Positions 16,992 to 27,206 of a stretch of 64,000 nucleotides of DNA are shown piece by piece (the stretch's first letter is position 1; each line of letters opens with the position of its first letter). The translations under genes were made by a program, and so were the position numbers. This DNA comes from Myxococcales bacterium (GTDB taxonomy: Bacteria > Myxococcota_A > Bradymonadia > UBA7976 > UBA1532): positions 496,001 through 560,000 of the forward strand of contig JACKDP010000003.1 of the NCBI GenBank assembly GCA_020633435.1. The letters are read 5' to 3'. The notes below the pieces were generated by a model. The model did no database searches and was not told the DNA's origin. It was given only the letters and a program-made list of their open reading frames with translations.

Positions 16992-18936
16992 TCCGCCGCC
17001 GCCGGGCGAGCGCCAGCACCGCCAGCAGCCAGAGCCCGGCGATGCTGCCCGGCTGCTGCTGACAGCCCTCGTCGTCGCGGGCCCGGGCCACGCCCCCGTC
17101 TTCCGCCACCCGCGTGTCCGCGCTCCCCTGCGCGTCCTGGGAGGCCGCGTCGGCCGGCCCCAGGTCCAGCCCCCGGCCCGCGTCCGCCGCGCCCACGTCC
17201 GGCACCCCGGGTGGCGGCGGCGGCGGCCGGTGCCCCGCGTCGGCCATCACCCCCGCGTCCGGGTCGGGCACCGCCTGCCGATCGACCAGCGCCAGCACCC
17301 CGAACGCCGCCGGCTCCTTCTGCCGCCCGATCCCCGGCGTCCACTCCAGGAAGCCCCCGCGCTCCCCCGTGTCGTTCTCGTTGACCAGGAACGACGCCCG
17401 CAGCTCGTCCCCGGCCGCCAGGCCGGGCATGGGGATGCGCAGCTCGTAGCGCGCCCGATCGCCCTCGACGACCACCCGCCCGAGCGCCCCCAGCGCGCCC
17501 TGCTCGACCCGGAGGCGGCTCTCCCCGCGGGCCAGCGCCAGCGTCCACTCGCCGTCGTCCTCGTCGTAGCCGGCGCCCGGCGCGGCGTCCCCGTCGGGAT
17601 CGAGCCCGAGCTGCACCGAGTCGCCGAGCCAGAGCGTGTCGTCGGGGAAGTCGTTGACGTGCTGGTCGTCGCGGACCTCCACGGCCAGCCAGAGGGCCTG
17701 ATCGCTCCAGGCGGCGCAGGCCCGCGCCGACAGGTCCTCGGCGCCCGCCGGCCGGTCCACCAGCGCCTCGTACCGGCTCAGGACGACGCAGCCGGCGTCG
17801 TCCCAGTCGTCGAGCTGGCCGTCGGGCACGCCCTCGGGCCGGTGGGGCACCGCGATGCGGGGGGCCTCGGCGGGGGGCGGCGGCGGGGGCTCCGCGTCCT
17901 CGCGCCACGCGGGGTTTCGGGCCAGCTCGTCGCGCAGCCAGGTGTAGGCCGGCTTCAGGAAGGCGCCCCCGCCCGCCCCGGCGCCTCGCCGCAGCAGGCC
18001 GTAGCCGTCGATGTCGCAGTCGGGGATGATCGCCCCGCAGTCCGAGAGCTCGTAGAAGAACGTGCCCGTCCACCACGGCGTCGCGAGCTGCCGCGCCAGC
18101 ACCCCCTCCACCGTCCGCCGCTGCCGCTCCTGCTCCCCCGCGTCGTCCCATGGGCGCGTCCGGTAGCCCGTCTCGGTGATCCAGACCTCCCCCTGCCACC
18201 CCGCCTGGTCGAGCACCTGCCGCAGGCCCGGCTTGTAGAAGCAGATGGCGTCGTCGCCGATGTCGAGCGCGTGCTCGAAGTCATCGCACGCCCACAGCCC
18301 GGCCCGCGTCCCGGGGACGGCCGCGTAGGTGTGGTGCGTCAGGATGTCGAAGGCGCCGGGCGCCCCCCGCAGCACCTGCTCCAGGTAGGGCTGCCAGCCC
18401 GAGACCCCCGCGAGATCGGGGCCGAGCACCCGGCAGGCGGGGCAGGCGGCGCGCACCGCCTCGGCCCCCGGGCGCAGCACGCGCGCCAGGTACTGGTCCA
18501 CCGAGCCCTCGAAGAAGTGATCGAGGTTGGGCTCGTTCCACAGGCCGTAGTGCGTCACACGATCCCGAAAATGCTCAACCACGGCGGTGACATAGCGCGC
18601 GTAGGTCCCGGCCCGCGGCACGTCGTTGGTGGCCACGCCGTCCCCGTCGGGCTCCGTCGCCCAGGCCGGCGCGTAGGCGATGGTCATGAAGACCGCCAGC
18701 CCCCGCGCCCGCGCCCCGTCGACGACGCGATCCAGCTCCTCGAACCGCCGCCGGCCCTCCTCGGGCTCCACCGTGATCCAGTTGTTGTCGATGCGGATCC
18801 ACCCGACGCCCAGCTCGGCGGCGAGGCCCAGCTCGTCGTCGGGGGGCAGGTGCACGTTGACGCCCACGGCCTCGCGGGCGGGGGCCCCGGCGCTGAGGCC
18901 GAGCAGGATGAGGGCGGTGACGACGAGGTGGCGCAT
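16972..18936 (-). CDS. Secreted clan-A glycoside hydrolase with CBM9-like domain and MYXO-CTERM-like tail
   Basis: A 654-residue exported enzyme. After the signal peptide (MRHLVVTALILLGLSAGAPA) comes a (beta/alpha)8 glycosidase domain to about residue 350. WNEPNLD carries the acid/base Glu 135 and ITETGY the nucleophile Glu 255, as in clan GH-A (GH39/GH5-like). Residues of about 375-540 look like a CBM9-type carbohydrate-binding domain (LAVEVRDDQHVND, DSVQLGLDPDG). A Pro/Asp/Ala-rich linker then leads to GC, a hydrophobic segment (GLWLLAVLALA) and RRRR, the layout of the MYXO-CTERM sorting signal. GGAGG is four bases before the ATG. Substrate unknown. Confidence 0.85.
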   Translation of the reverse strand: MRHLVVTALILLGLSAGAPAREAVGVNVHLPPDDELGLAAELGVGWIRIDNNWITVEPEEGRRRFEELDRVVDGARARGLAVFMTIAYAPAWATEPDGDGVATNDVPRAGTYARYVTAVVEHFRDRVTHYGLWNEPNLDHFFEGSVDQYLARVLRPGAEAVRAACPACRVLGPDLAGVSGWQPYLEQVLRGAPGAFDILTHHTYAAVPGTRAGLWACDDFEHALDIGDDAICFYKPGLRQVLDQAGWQGEVWITETGYRTRPWDDAGEQERQRRTVEGVLARQLATPWWTGTFFYELSDCGAIIPDCDIDGYGLLRRGAGAGGGAFLKPAYTWLRDELARNPAWREDAEPPPPPPAEAPRIAVPHRPEGVPDGQLDDWDDAGCVVLSRYEALVDRPAGAEDLSARACAAWSDQALWLAVEVRDDQHVNDFPDDTLWLGDSVQLGLDPDGDAAPGAGYDEDDGEWTLALARGESRLRVEQGALGALGRVVVEGDRARYELRIPMPGLAAGDELRASFLVNENDTGERGGFLEWTPGIGRQKEPAAFGVLALVDRQAVPDPDAGVMADAGHRPPPPPPGVPDVGAADAGRGLDLGPADAASQDAQGSADTRVAEDGGVARARDDEGCQQQPGSIAGLWLLAVLALARRRRITCRGA

Positions 18937-18987
18937 GGGGCCTCCGGCGGACGCGGCGGCCAGCGTAGCGCAGGAGGCGGTGGCCTG

Positions 18988-19020
18988 AAAAAACGAAACC
19001 CCGCTGGGTCACAGCGGGGT
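18988..19020 (-). terminator. Rho-independent terminator of tRNA-Leu
   Basis: On the minus strand a perfect 9-bp stem ACCCCGCTG/CAGCGGGGT with a 5-base loop (18998-19020) is followed by TTTCGTTTTTT. It lies 48 bases beyond the tRNA 3' end. Confidence 0.88.
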
Positions 19021-19068
19021 CTCGCCTGTCTCAGGTCCGGGGCTGCCGAGTTGCCTCGGCCCCTGGGG

Positions 19069-19152
19069 TGCGAAGGGGGGGACTCGAACCCCCACGACCT
19101 AGCGGTCACCAGGCCCTCAACCTGGCGCGTCTACCAATTCCGCCACCCTCGC
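19069..19152 (-). tRNA. tRNA-Leu (anticodon GAG)
   Basis: An 84-base class II tRNA read on the minus strand. The acceptor stem is GCGAGGG pairing with CCTTCGC (one G-U). The D-arm reads GGCGGAATTGGTAGACGC. The anticodon stem-loop is CCAGG-TTGAGGG-CCTGG with GAG at positions 34-36. A long variable arm and the T-arm GGGGGTTCGAGTCCCCC follow. The discriminator base is A and is followed by CCC, so the CCA end is not encoded. It decodes CUC and CUU. It has its own promoter and terminator and is the only RNA gene seen. Confidence 0.96.
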
Positions 19153-19163
19153 AAGCGGCGGGC

Positions 19164-19192
19164 ATCTTCGGCTGGCGCGCCTGCGCTGTCAA
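19164..19192 (-). promoter_or_regulatory. Sigma-70 promoter of tRNA-Leu
   Basis: On the minus strand a perfect -35 TTGACA (19187-19192), a 17-base spacer and -10 GAAGAT (19164-19169). The start would be about five bases before the mature tRNA 5' end. Confidence 0.75.
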
Positions 19193-19225
19193 GGTCTTTT
19201 CAGCGGGCCCCGCCGAAGTCGCGGA

Positions 19226-20263
19226 TCACCGCGCGGCAGGCGGCCTGGCGCGCGCGGCGGCGTACCGGACGGGGTCGCCCAGGCGCAGCTCCAGCGCCAG
19301 GGCCACGTCCCGCGGGACGCGCACCCCGCCGTCCTCGTCCACCTCCACCACCCCCAGGCAGGCGCGGAACGCGAGGCGGTCGTTGCTCACGATGAACGGG
19401 CCCTCCGCCTCGCCCGCCGGCAGCACGGCGGCCAGCGGGCCCACCCGGGCGTCGGCGATGGTGCGGATGGCCGCCCGCTCGGCCCGGACGAGGGGGCCGG
19501 CGTCGAAGATGTCGACCCGGCCGCCATCGGCGAACCCCTCCTGCCGCAGCAGCCGCAGGGCCGGGCGCGTCTCGGGGTGCACCTCGCCGATGATGGCCTG
19601 GGCCGACGCCGGCAGCATGGGGATGTAGATGGGGTGGGCCGGCATCAGGTCGGCGATGAACTGCTTGTCCGCCGCCGAGAGGGCGTCCGCGTGGGCGAAG
19701 TCCAGCTCGAAGAAGTGCCGCCCGATGGCCTCCCAGAACGGCGAGCGGCCGTGGTCGTCCACCACGCCGCGCATCTCGGCGATGACCTCGGCGTCGAACC
19801 GCTCGGGGAACCCCGCCATGAACGCGAACCGCGCCAGCGACAGCAGCCGCCCCGCCCCACGCCCGCGGCCACCGGCGTGCAGGAAGAGCGTGCCGATCTC
19901 CGTCGGACCCTTGTGGTCGGCCACCAGGTGCAGCGAGCGGACGTCCTTGGAAAACCCGAGCTCTTTCGAGCTCTTGCGCGTCGTGCGGATCTCGTAGGTG
20001 TAGAAGGGCTCGAAGCCCCCCACCCGCGCCTGGATGCCGGCGCAGCCCACCACCCCCCCGGTGAGCAGGTCCTCCAACACGAAGAGGTACGTCTCACCCG
20101 CGGGGCGCCGCACGCCCGGGCGCAGGGCGTGCACCGAGGCCTCGATGCGCTGGCGCAGCAGCTCCTCGTCGCGGGGCAGCGTCGTCAGGCCGATGGAGGC
20201 CGCGTGGGCCAGCGTCAGGAGAGCCTGGAGATCGGTGAGGGCGACGGGGCGGATGCGCAGCAT
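19226..20263 (-). CDS. astA: Arginine N-succinyltransferase-like protein (AstA)
   Basis: A 345-residue member of the AstA/AruG GNAT-like family, which transfers succinyl from succinyl-CoA to the alpha-amino group of arginine, the first step of the AST pathway. N-terminal MLRIRPVALTDLQALLTLA and GLTTLPRDEELLRQRI, and central SKELGFSKDVRSLHLV and GTLFLHAGGRGRGAGRLL, match the family in order, at the usual length. The ATG at 20263 is chosen because family proteins begin at this point; the ribosome site is weak. It lies 36 bases downstream of the pcnB-like gene on the same strand, probably one operon. No other ast genes are present, so the full pathway cannot be confirmed. Confidence 0.87.
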   Translation of the reverse strand: MLRIRPVALTDLQALLTLAHAASIGLTTLPRDEELLRQRIEASVHALRPGVRRPAGETYLFVLEDLLTGGVVGCAGIQARVGGFEPFYTYEIRTTRKSSKELGFSKDVRSLHLVADHKGPTEIGTLFLHAGGRGRGAGRLLSLARFAFMAGFPERFDAEVIAEMRGVVDDHGRSPFWEAIGRHFFELDFAHADALSAADKQFIADLMPAHPIYIPMLPASAQAIIGEVHPETRPALRLLRQEGFADGGRVDIFDAGPLVRAERAAIRTIADARVGPLAAVLPAGEAEGPFIVSNDRLAFRACLGVVEVDEDGGVRVPRDVALALELRLGDPVRYAAARARPPAAR

Positions 20264-20299
20264 GGGGTCGATCTCAGCACGCCGACGCGGGTCTGGCAA

Positions 20300-21580
20300 T
20301 CAGCGCCGCCGGCGCCGTCGCCGCCGCTGGCCGCCCTCGCCGGCGTCCTCCTCGTCGAAGGGATCGAAGTCGACCAGGGCCGACAGATCCCCCGTCTCGT
20401 TGGAAGACTCCCGCGCCAGCATGTGCAGCGCGGCCACCTGCTCGGAGGGGATGGTCTCCGCCTCCCGCCGCAGCTCGAAGAGATCGAGCACGCCCGGGAA
20501 GGTGGCGCTGCGGGCGAAGGCCACCCGGGTGTTCTTGCGCCGCCGGGCCTGGTCGAAGCGCACCTGGCCCTCCAGGGACGCGATGAGCACGGCGATCTCG
20601 CGGCGCGGGATGCGCAGCCGGACGGAGGCGGGCGCGACCAGCGTCTCGGCCAGCTTGCGCAGCTTGGGCCCGTCGGGATCGGGCAGCTCGGCGATGATGG
20701 CCTGGTAGAGCGGCCAGTAGAGGACCGCCAGCAGGACGCCGATGGAGTGCTGCTGCTCGCCGTTGTGGCGGCGGTCGAGGGCCTGCAGGAGGCCGCGCAG
20801 GGGCTTCCACGGCTCCTCGGTGGGCCGCCCCAGGAAGCCGGCGATCTCGGGGAGGAGGAGCTCGAGCAGGCCCAGCTCGGCCATCAGCTCGTAGGAGCGG
20901 GCCGCGGCCCCCTGCCAGAGCATCCGGACGATCTCCTCCAGGAGCCGGGGGACCGCCGCCTTGCGCAGCGCGTAGCGCTCGCTGAGGATCGCCCGCCGGG
21001 CCTCGTCGTCGGGCTCCAGCCCCAGGCGCGCCGCGAACTTCACCGCCCGCAGGATGCGCACCGGGTCTTCGCGGAACCGCACGACGGCGTCGCCGATGGT
21101 GCGGATGCGCCGGTCGGCGAGGTCGGCCAGGCCCCCCACGTAGTCGATCACCTCGTCGGTGACCGGGTCGTAGAAGAGGGCGTTGACCGTGAAGTCGCGC
21201 CGGACGGCGTCGGTCTCCGGCGTGCCGAACTCGTTGTCGTCCCGGATGGGGCCGTCATCCTCGTCGTGATCGGGCGCGGCGCGGAACGTCGCGACTTCAA
21301 TCACCTTTCCGCCGGCGAAGCAGATGTGCGCCAGGCGGAAGCGCCGGCCGATGACCCGGCAGTTGCGAAACAGCCGCCGCACCTCCGTGGGCCGGGCGCT
21401 GGTCGCGATGTCGAAGTCCTTGGGGGGGCGACCCAGCAGCAGGTCGCGCACGCCGCCACCGACGAGGTAGGCGTGGTAGCCAAACTGGCTGAGTCGACGC
21501 AGGACCTTGAAGGCGTCCGGGTCGATGTCCGCCGGGGTGATGGCGTGGTTGCTGGTGCGAATGGGCAGGTCGCCGCTCAT
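20300..21580 (-). CDS. pcnB: Poly(A) polymerase I / tRNA nucleotidyltransferase family protein (PcnB-like)
   Basis: A 426-residue class II nucleotidyltransferase. YLVGGGVRDLLLG is the GG/RD signature; DFDIAT supplies two catalytic aspartates; the third is in RRDFTVNALFYD, followed by the template-like RTIGDAVVRFREDPVRILRAVKFAARLG. A helical region and an Arg-rich C-terminus (eight terminal arginines) follow, typical of PcnB, which adds 3' A tails that speed RNA decay. A CCA-adding activity cannot be excluded from sequence alone; the basic tail favours PcnB. The open frame continues upstream, but the ATG 21580 fits the family start. A -10 box lies just before the ATG. Confidence 0.87.
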   Translation of the reverse strand: MSGDLPIRTSNHAITPADIDPDAFKVLRRLSQFGYHAYLVGGGVRDLLLGRPPKDFDIATSARPTEVRRLFRNCRVIGRRFRLAHICFAGGKVIEVATFRAAPDHDEDDGPIRDDNEFGTPETDAVRRDFTVNALFYDPVTDEVIDYVGGLADLADRRIRTIGDAVVRFREDPVRILRAVKFAARLGLEPDDEARRAILSERYALRKAAVPRLLEEIVRMLWQGAAARSYELMAELGLLELLLPEIAGFLGRPTEEPWKPLRGLLQALDRRHNGEQQHSIGVLLAVLYWPLYQAIIAELPDPDGPKLRKLAETLVAPASVRLRIPRREIAVLIASLEGQVRFDQARRRKNTRVAFARSATFPGVLDLFELRREAETIPSEQVAALHMLARESSNETGDLSALVDFDPFDEEDAGEGGQRRRRRRRR

Positions 21581-21588
21581 GGGGTCGC

Positions 21589-21616
21589 AAGATAGCCGAT
21601 GGACGGAGTTTTGCAA
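21589..21616 (-). promoter_or_regulatory. Candidate promoter of the pcnB-astA unit
   Basis: On the minus strand TTGCAA (21611-21616), a 16-base spacer and TATCTT (21589-21594). The predicted start falls within about two bases of the ATG, implying a leaderless or nearly leaderless mRNA. No ribosome site lies before the ATG, which agrees with this. Confidence 0.45.
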
Positions 21617-21660
21617 TGGATCTGGCCGCCCGGTGGGCAGGAGGGGGACCCGGCGCCGAT

Positions 21661-21689
21661 TTGACAGGCTCCCGGGCCCCTGGTTCGAT
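21661..21689 (+). promoter_or_regulatory. Candidate sigma-70 promoter of the acyl-CoA synthetase gene
   Basis: Perfect -35 TTGACA (21661-21666), 17-base spacer, -10 TTCGAT (21684-21689). The predicted start near 21696 leaves a leader of about 29 bases with GAGGGGA before the ATG. Confidence 0.55.
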
Positions 21690-21724
21690 GGCGCGGTCAG
21701 GCCGGGCCTGACCGAGGGGAGTAG

Positions 21725-23572
<1,848 letters not shown>

Positions 23573-23578
23573 GGCAGG

Positions 23579-24082
23579 CTAGCGGGGGCGGCCGGGGCGC
23601 GAGCCGCGGGCCTTGCGCTCGTGGGCGTAGAGGAAGAACGACGCCCGCTCGAGGAGCTGGCGCATGCCGGGGTGGAAGAGTCGCTGGCGGATGTCGCGCT
23701 CCTCGGCCCAGAGGAACCAGCGCCCCTCCTCGGGGTGCAGCCCGTGCTCGCGGGTGGGGGGCTCGGTGGGCATATGGGCCCACGCCAGCACCTCGCCCAC
23801 GAAGAACGTCACCGTCTTGGTGATCTCGCGGCCGCCGCGGCGGTAGTGGTAGTGCACCTGGTCGCGGAAGTCGGGCAGCAGCCGCACGTCGGTGATGGTC
23901 GCCTCCTCGGCCAGCTCGCGCAGGGCCGTGTCGACCTCGCTCTCCCCCGCCTCCACGCTGCCCTTGGGGAACTCCCAGGCGGCGTCGGGGTTGCGGACCA
24001 TGGCGGAGTGCAGCAGCAGGAACTCGGTTCGCCCCTCGCGTCGCCGAAAGGGGATGATGCCGCACGACTGTTCGTAGATCAC
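23579..24082 (-). CDS. NUDIX hydrolase (Ap4A-type)
   Basis: A 167-residue NUDIX protein. The NUDIX box reads GSVEAGESEVDTALRELAEE, keeping the REL-x-EE catalytic core; the Gly normally two residues after EE is Thr, a small departure. AAWEFPKG before the box and YFHYR-like aromatic residues behind it suggest a dinucleoside polyphosphate (Ap4A) hydrolase. It would clean up nucleotide derivatives in the cytoplasm. The start is GTG 24082 without a clear ribosome site. Convergent with the acyl-CoA synthetase gene, six bases apart. Confidence 0.87.
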   Translation of the reverse strand: MIYEQSCGIIPFRRREGRTEFLLLHSAMVRNPDAAWEFPKGSVEAGESEVDTALRELAEEATITDVRLLPDFRDQVHYHYRRGGREITKTVTFFVGEVLAWAHMPTEPPTREHGLHPEEGRWFLWAEERDIRQRLFHPGMRQLLERASFFLYAHERKARGSRPGRPR

Positions 24083-24368
24083 CGGTGCTCGCGTCGTCCA
24101 ATCGAAGTCCCAAAGCTAACAGGCTGGCACCGCGGGGGCAATCGCGGGGGCCAGGTGTGGGGCCGGGCGTGGGAAAAACCCCGCAGGGCGTGGGATCCTC
24201 CCCACACCCGCCCGCCCCCCGGAGCGGGCCGCCCGTCGGGCCCCGAGGGCGTGGACCGGCTTGTGTTCCGGCTCTGATGATGGGGCGTGTGCCGGGGTCA
24301 CGTCGGACTGCATTGCGTGGCACGACAGGTGAAAACATCGCCGACCACACGAGCCAAGGAGGGCACTC

Positions 24369-27089
24369 ATGGGCAAGCAGTGGACGGGGATGTGGCTGGC
24401 GGCGGCGCTCGCGGCCTGCGGGCCGGTAGAAAAGTCGGGTAATCGGGGCGAGGCGCCGGCGGGGGGCGAGCTGCCGGGGGACGACGGCATCGAGGTCGCC
24501 GACGTCCGGCCCGACCATGAACCGACGGCGCCGGGCCGCCTCCAGGGGCGCCTGGACGATGATGGCGGGTATCAGCCGGCCGGGCAGCTGCCCCAGGGCG
24601 GGGCGATCGCGGCGGACCGGGCGCGCCTCGTCGATCTGCAGGGCCGGGTGCTCGGCGAGGCGGCCATCGGCCCCGACGGGCGCTTCTCCGTGGGCGGGCT
24701 GACGGCCACGGGCGAGGTCACCCTCGTCGAGGTCCTGGCCGCTGGCGAGCCGGCGGGGCAGGTGCTCGTCGTGCCGGGGCTCTCCGTCGGCGGCGACGCG
24801 CACACGCTGCCCGTGAGCGTCGAGACGAGCGTCGAGGCCAGCGTCTACCTGCGGCTCGTCGCGGACGGCCACGCGGTCGACCCCATCGAGGTGGCCGTCC
24901 GCGTCACACCGGCCATGGCGGCGGTCTGTGACGTCGACGGACTGACCCGGGCGGTGTGGCAGGCCCACCAGGCTTTCACCCGGACACTCGGCAGTGGCGC
25001 GGCGCTGGACATCGCGGCCCTCACGTCGGCCCGCCGGCGGGCCTGGGGCGAGCTGGCCGTCGACCTGGACACCGGCCACCCCGAGGCGTGGCCGAACTTC
25101 ATGGCGGCCGCCCGGGTCGGCCTGCGGGGGCTGGGCGTCGACGACGAGACCACCCTGCTCGCCGAGCTCGCGGCCGGCGCGGCCCTCGCGAGCCACCTGG
25201 ACGCCGACGCCTGCCGGACGGCCGGCCTGGCCGGGGCGGCCGACCAGGTGGCCCGGGTCGGTGGCCCCACCGTCAGCCCCTGGGTCGCGGGGCACCCCTA
25301 CGCCGAGGCCATCCAGATCGAGGCCCTGGCCCGGCTGGGCGTCGCCTTCGCCGACGTCGAGGACGCCGAGGACGTCGAGGTGGCCGAGGACGCCCTCATC
25401 GGCGCCCTGGTCGGGCCCGTGCTGACGGCGCTGGTGGCCGGGGACGAGGCCGACGAGGCCGTCGCCCACGCGGCCTTCCAGATCGCCCTCGAGGCGCGCA
25501 ATGACCTGGAGGACGTGGCCGGGGACGGGGGCGAGGCCATCGCGCAGGTGGCCCTCGATCTGGAGGCTCGCCTCGAGCTCGCCCTGGCGGGCCTGGAGCG
25601 CGACGACCTGCGGGGCTGGCTGCGGGCGGCGGCGCCCTGGGTGGCCTGCCACCTGGGCGGCCTGATCCGCATCCCGGGCGGCCACCCGCCCGTCGAGGAG
25701 CCGCCCGTGGAGGAGCCGCCCGTCGTCGTGGATCCGACCCCGCCCGAGGAGCCGCCCGCCGAGGAGCCGCCCGCCGAGGAGCCGCCCGCCGAGGAGCCGC
25801 CCGCCGAGGAGCCGCCTGCCGAGGAGCCGCCTGCCGAGGAGCCCCCGGTCCATGAGCCCCCGGCCCTGCCCGAGGTGATCGGTCGGCTGGTGGGCACGGT
25901 GACGGGCGGCGCCCGGCCGGGGATCCTGGGGGGCGCCCTGGGCCTCCTGGATGGTGACGGTGGCTGGCTGGCTGCCCTGCGGGGCTGCGACAGCGCCCGC
26001 CTCGTCGCCCTCGGGCCGCACGGGGAGCGCCGCATCCTCGGCGAGGGCCCGGCCGGGAACGGCGCCTGGCACATCGACGTGCTGGCCGATGGCCACGGCG
26101 AGCTGCGCGTGGTGGAGCTGCTGCGGGGCGGCGTCGTGATCGGCGGCCGCGTCCTGGCGGCGGCGGAGGGCATCGACGGCGAGTGCGCGCCGGTGGACGC
26201 CGAGTCCAGCGTCGAGGCGCGGGTCGTCGTGGCCCTGACCGAGCGCGGCGTCGAGGCCGACCTCTGCGTCGTCGGCCGCCTCATCGACGGGGCCATCGCC
26301 TTCGCGGTGCGGGGCCAGGCCGACATCGACGCCCTCGCCGACGCCATCGAGACGAGCCAGCTGGCCTACGCCCAGGTCCTGGGGGCCGCCCCCGCGACGC
26401 TGAACGCGGGCTGCGCGATGAGCGAGACGCAGTGGCAGGCCCTGCGGCAGGAGGCCGGCGACGGCCTGACCCTCTACAGCCGCCTGCGGGCCGCCATCAC
26501 CCACGCCACCGGCGCGGACGCCGAGGACCAGGCCCGGGCCACCGCCGCGAGCTGCGGCGCCTTCACCGGCCTGCTGCGGGAGCGGCTGGGCGGCGCGACG
26601 CTGGTCCTGGCGGCGGAGGCCCGGGCCCGCATCGAGGACGCCATCGCCACGAACGCGGCCTGCGGCGACGGGCTGGCGGCCGAGCTGCGGGCCCTCATCA
26701 CCGCCACCGTGGACGCCGGCGACGGCGCGGCCCTCGCGGACGCCGGCGCCGCCTTCCACGCCGCGCTCGTCGGGGAGGGGGGGCTGCTGGCGACCCTGGT
26801 GGCCGACGCCGGCGGCCTGCTCGCCGGGCTCGTCGACCGGCTGCTGGGCCGCAGCGACGCCGCCTGCGCGGACGAGCAGGGTCGCCTGACCGCGGCGCTG
26901 CACGCGGCCGCCGCCCTGCGGACCGCCGACGCCCGCGCCGACGCGGTGGTCACCGCCTACGCCGACGCCGAAGCGAGCGCCACCGACGCCGGGCTCAACC
27001 TCTTCGCCCTCTTCGCGGCCGAGGATCGCCACGCCGCCGCCCGCCTGCTCGCCTACGCCGTCGTCGGCCGCTACGCGGGCCCCCGCTGA
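24369..27089 (+). CDS. Large duplicated-domain lipoprotein
   Basis: A 906-residue lipoprotein of unknown function. The signal MGKQWTGMWLAAALAACG has lipobox LAAC (Cys 17). The mature protein seems to contain two related halves, about residues 50-430 and 500-900. Each begins with a GRL.G-type beta region, passes through VETSVEASV (first half) or AESSVEARV (second), and continues in Ala/Glu/Asp-rich helices. The halves are joined by a Pro/Glu linker built from EEPPA units. AAGGAGG precedes the ATG. The 286 bases upstream, shared with the divergent NUDIX gene, hold G/C-rich short repeats but no promoter I can defend. Probably surface-exposed; not homologous to anything I recognise. Confidence 0.8.
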   Translation: MGKQWTGMWLAAALAACGPVEKSGNRGEAPAGGELPGDDGIEVADVRPDHEPTAPGRLQGRLDDDGGYQPAGQLPQGGAIAADRARLVDLQGRVLGEAAIGPDGRFSVGGLTATGEVTLVEVLAAGEPAGQVLVVPGLSVGGDAHTLPVSVETSVEASVYLRLVADGHAVDPIEVAVRVTPAMAAVCDVDGLTRAVWQAHQAFTRTLGSGAALDIAALTSARRRAWGELAVDLDTGHPEAWPNFMAAARVGLRGLGVDDETTLLAELAAGAALASHLDADACRTAGLAGAADQVARVGGPTVSPWVAGHPYAEAIQIEALARLGVAFADVEDAEDVEVAEDALIGALVGPVLTALVAGDEADEAVAHAAFQIALEARNDLEDVAGDGGEAIAQVALDLEARLELALAGLERDDLRGWLRAAAPWVACHLGGLIRIPGGHPPVEEPPVEEPPVVVDPTPPEEPPAEEPPAEEPPAEEPPAEEPPAEEPPAEEPPVHEPPALPEVIGRLVGTVTGGARPGILGGALGLLDGDGGWLAALRGCDSARLVALGPHGERRILGEGPAGNGAWHIDVLADGHGELRVVELLRGGVVIGGRVLAAAEGIDGECAPVDAESSVEARVVVALTERGVEADLCVVGRLIDGAIAFAVRGQADIDALADAIETSQLAYAQVLGAAPATLNAGCAMSETQWQALRQEAGDGLTLYSRLRAAITHATGADAEDQARATAASCGAFTGLLRERLGGATLVLAAEARARIEDAIATNAACGDGLAAELRALITATVDAGDGAALADAGAAFHAALVGEGGLLATLVADAGGLLAGLVDRLLGRSDAACADEQGRLTAALHAAAALRTADARADAVVTAYADAEASATDAGLNLFALFAAEDRHAAARLLAYAVVGRYAGPR
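25746..25850. repeat. 15-base tandem repeat coding for the Pro/Glu linker
   Basis: About seven consecutive copies of GAGGAGCCGCCCGCC, the later ones with C-to-T or other substitutions. Each codes for five residues (EEPPA). The copy number is probably variable between strains through slippage. Confidence 0.9.
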
Positions 27090-27206
27090 GCGCATTCCCT
27101 CCTGAAATCATGCCCTTATGGGGCCAGTGCGCCGGCCCCGCCCGCCCCCCTGCCGTTGAGCCCGCCCCCCCGTCTGTGCCACCATGCCTCGATTCGGGGG
27201 AGTGGC

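Noticed and set aside
24125..24140. TGGCAC...GGGCA resembling a sigma-54 promoter upstream of the large lipoprotein
   Set aside because: The GG-N10-GC spacing fits, but the -12 part is GGGC instead of TTGC in a G-rich run and the site is 230 bases from the gene; chance is likely.
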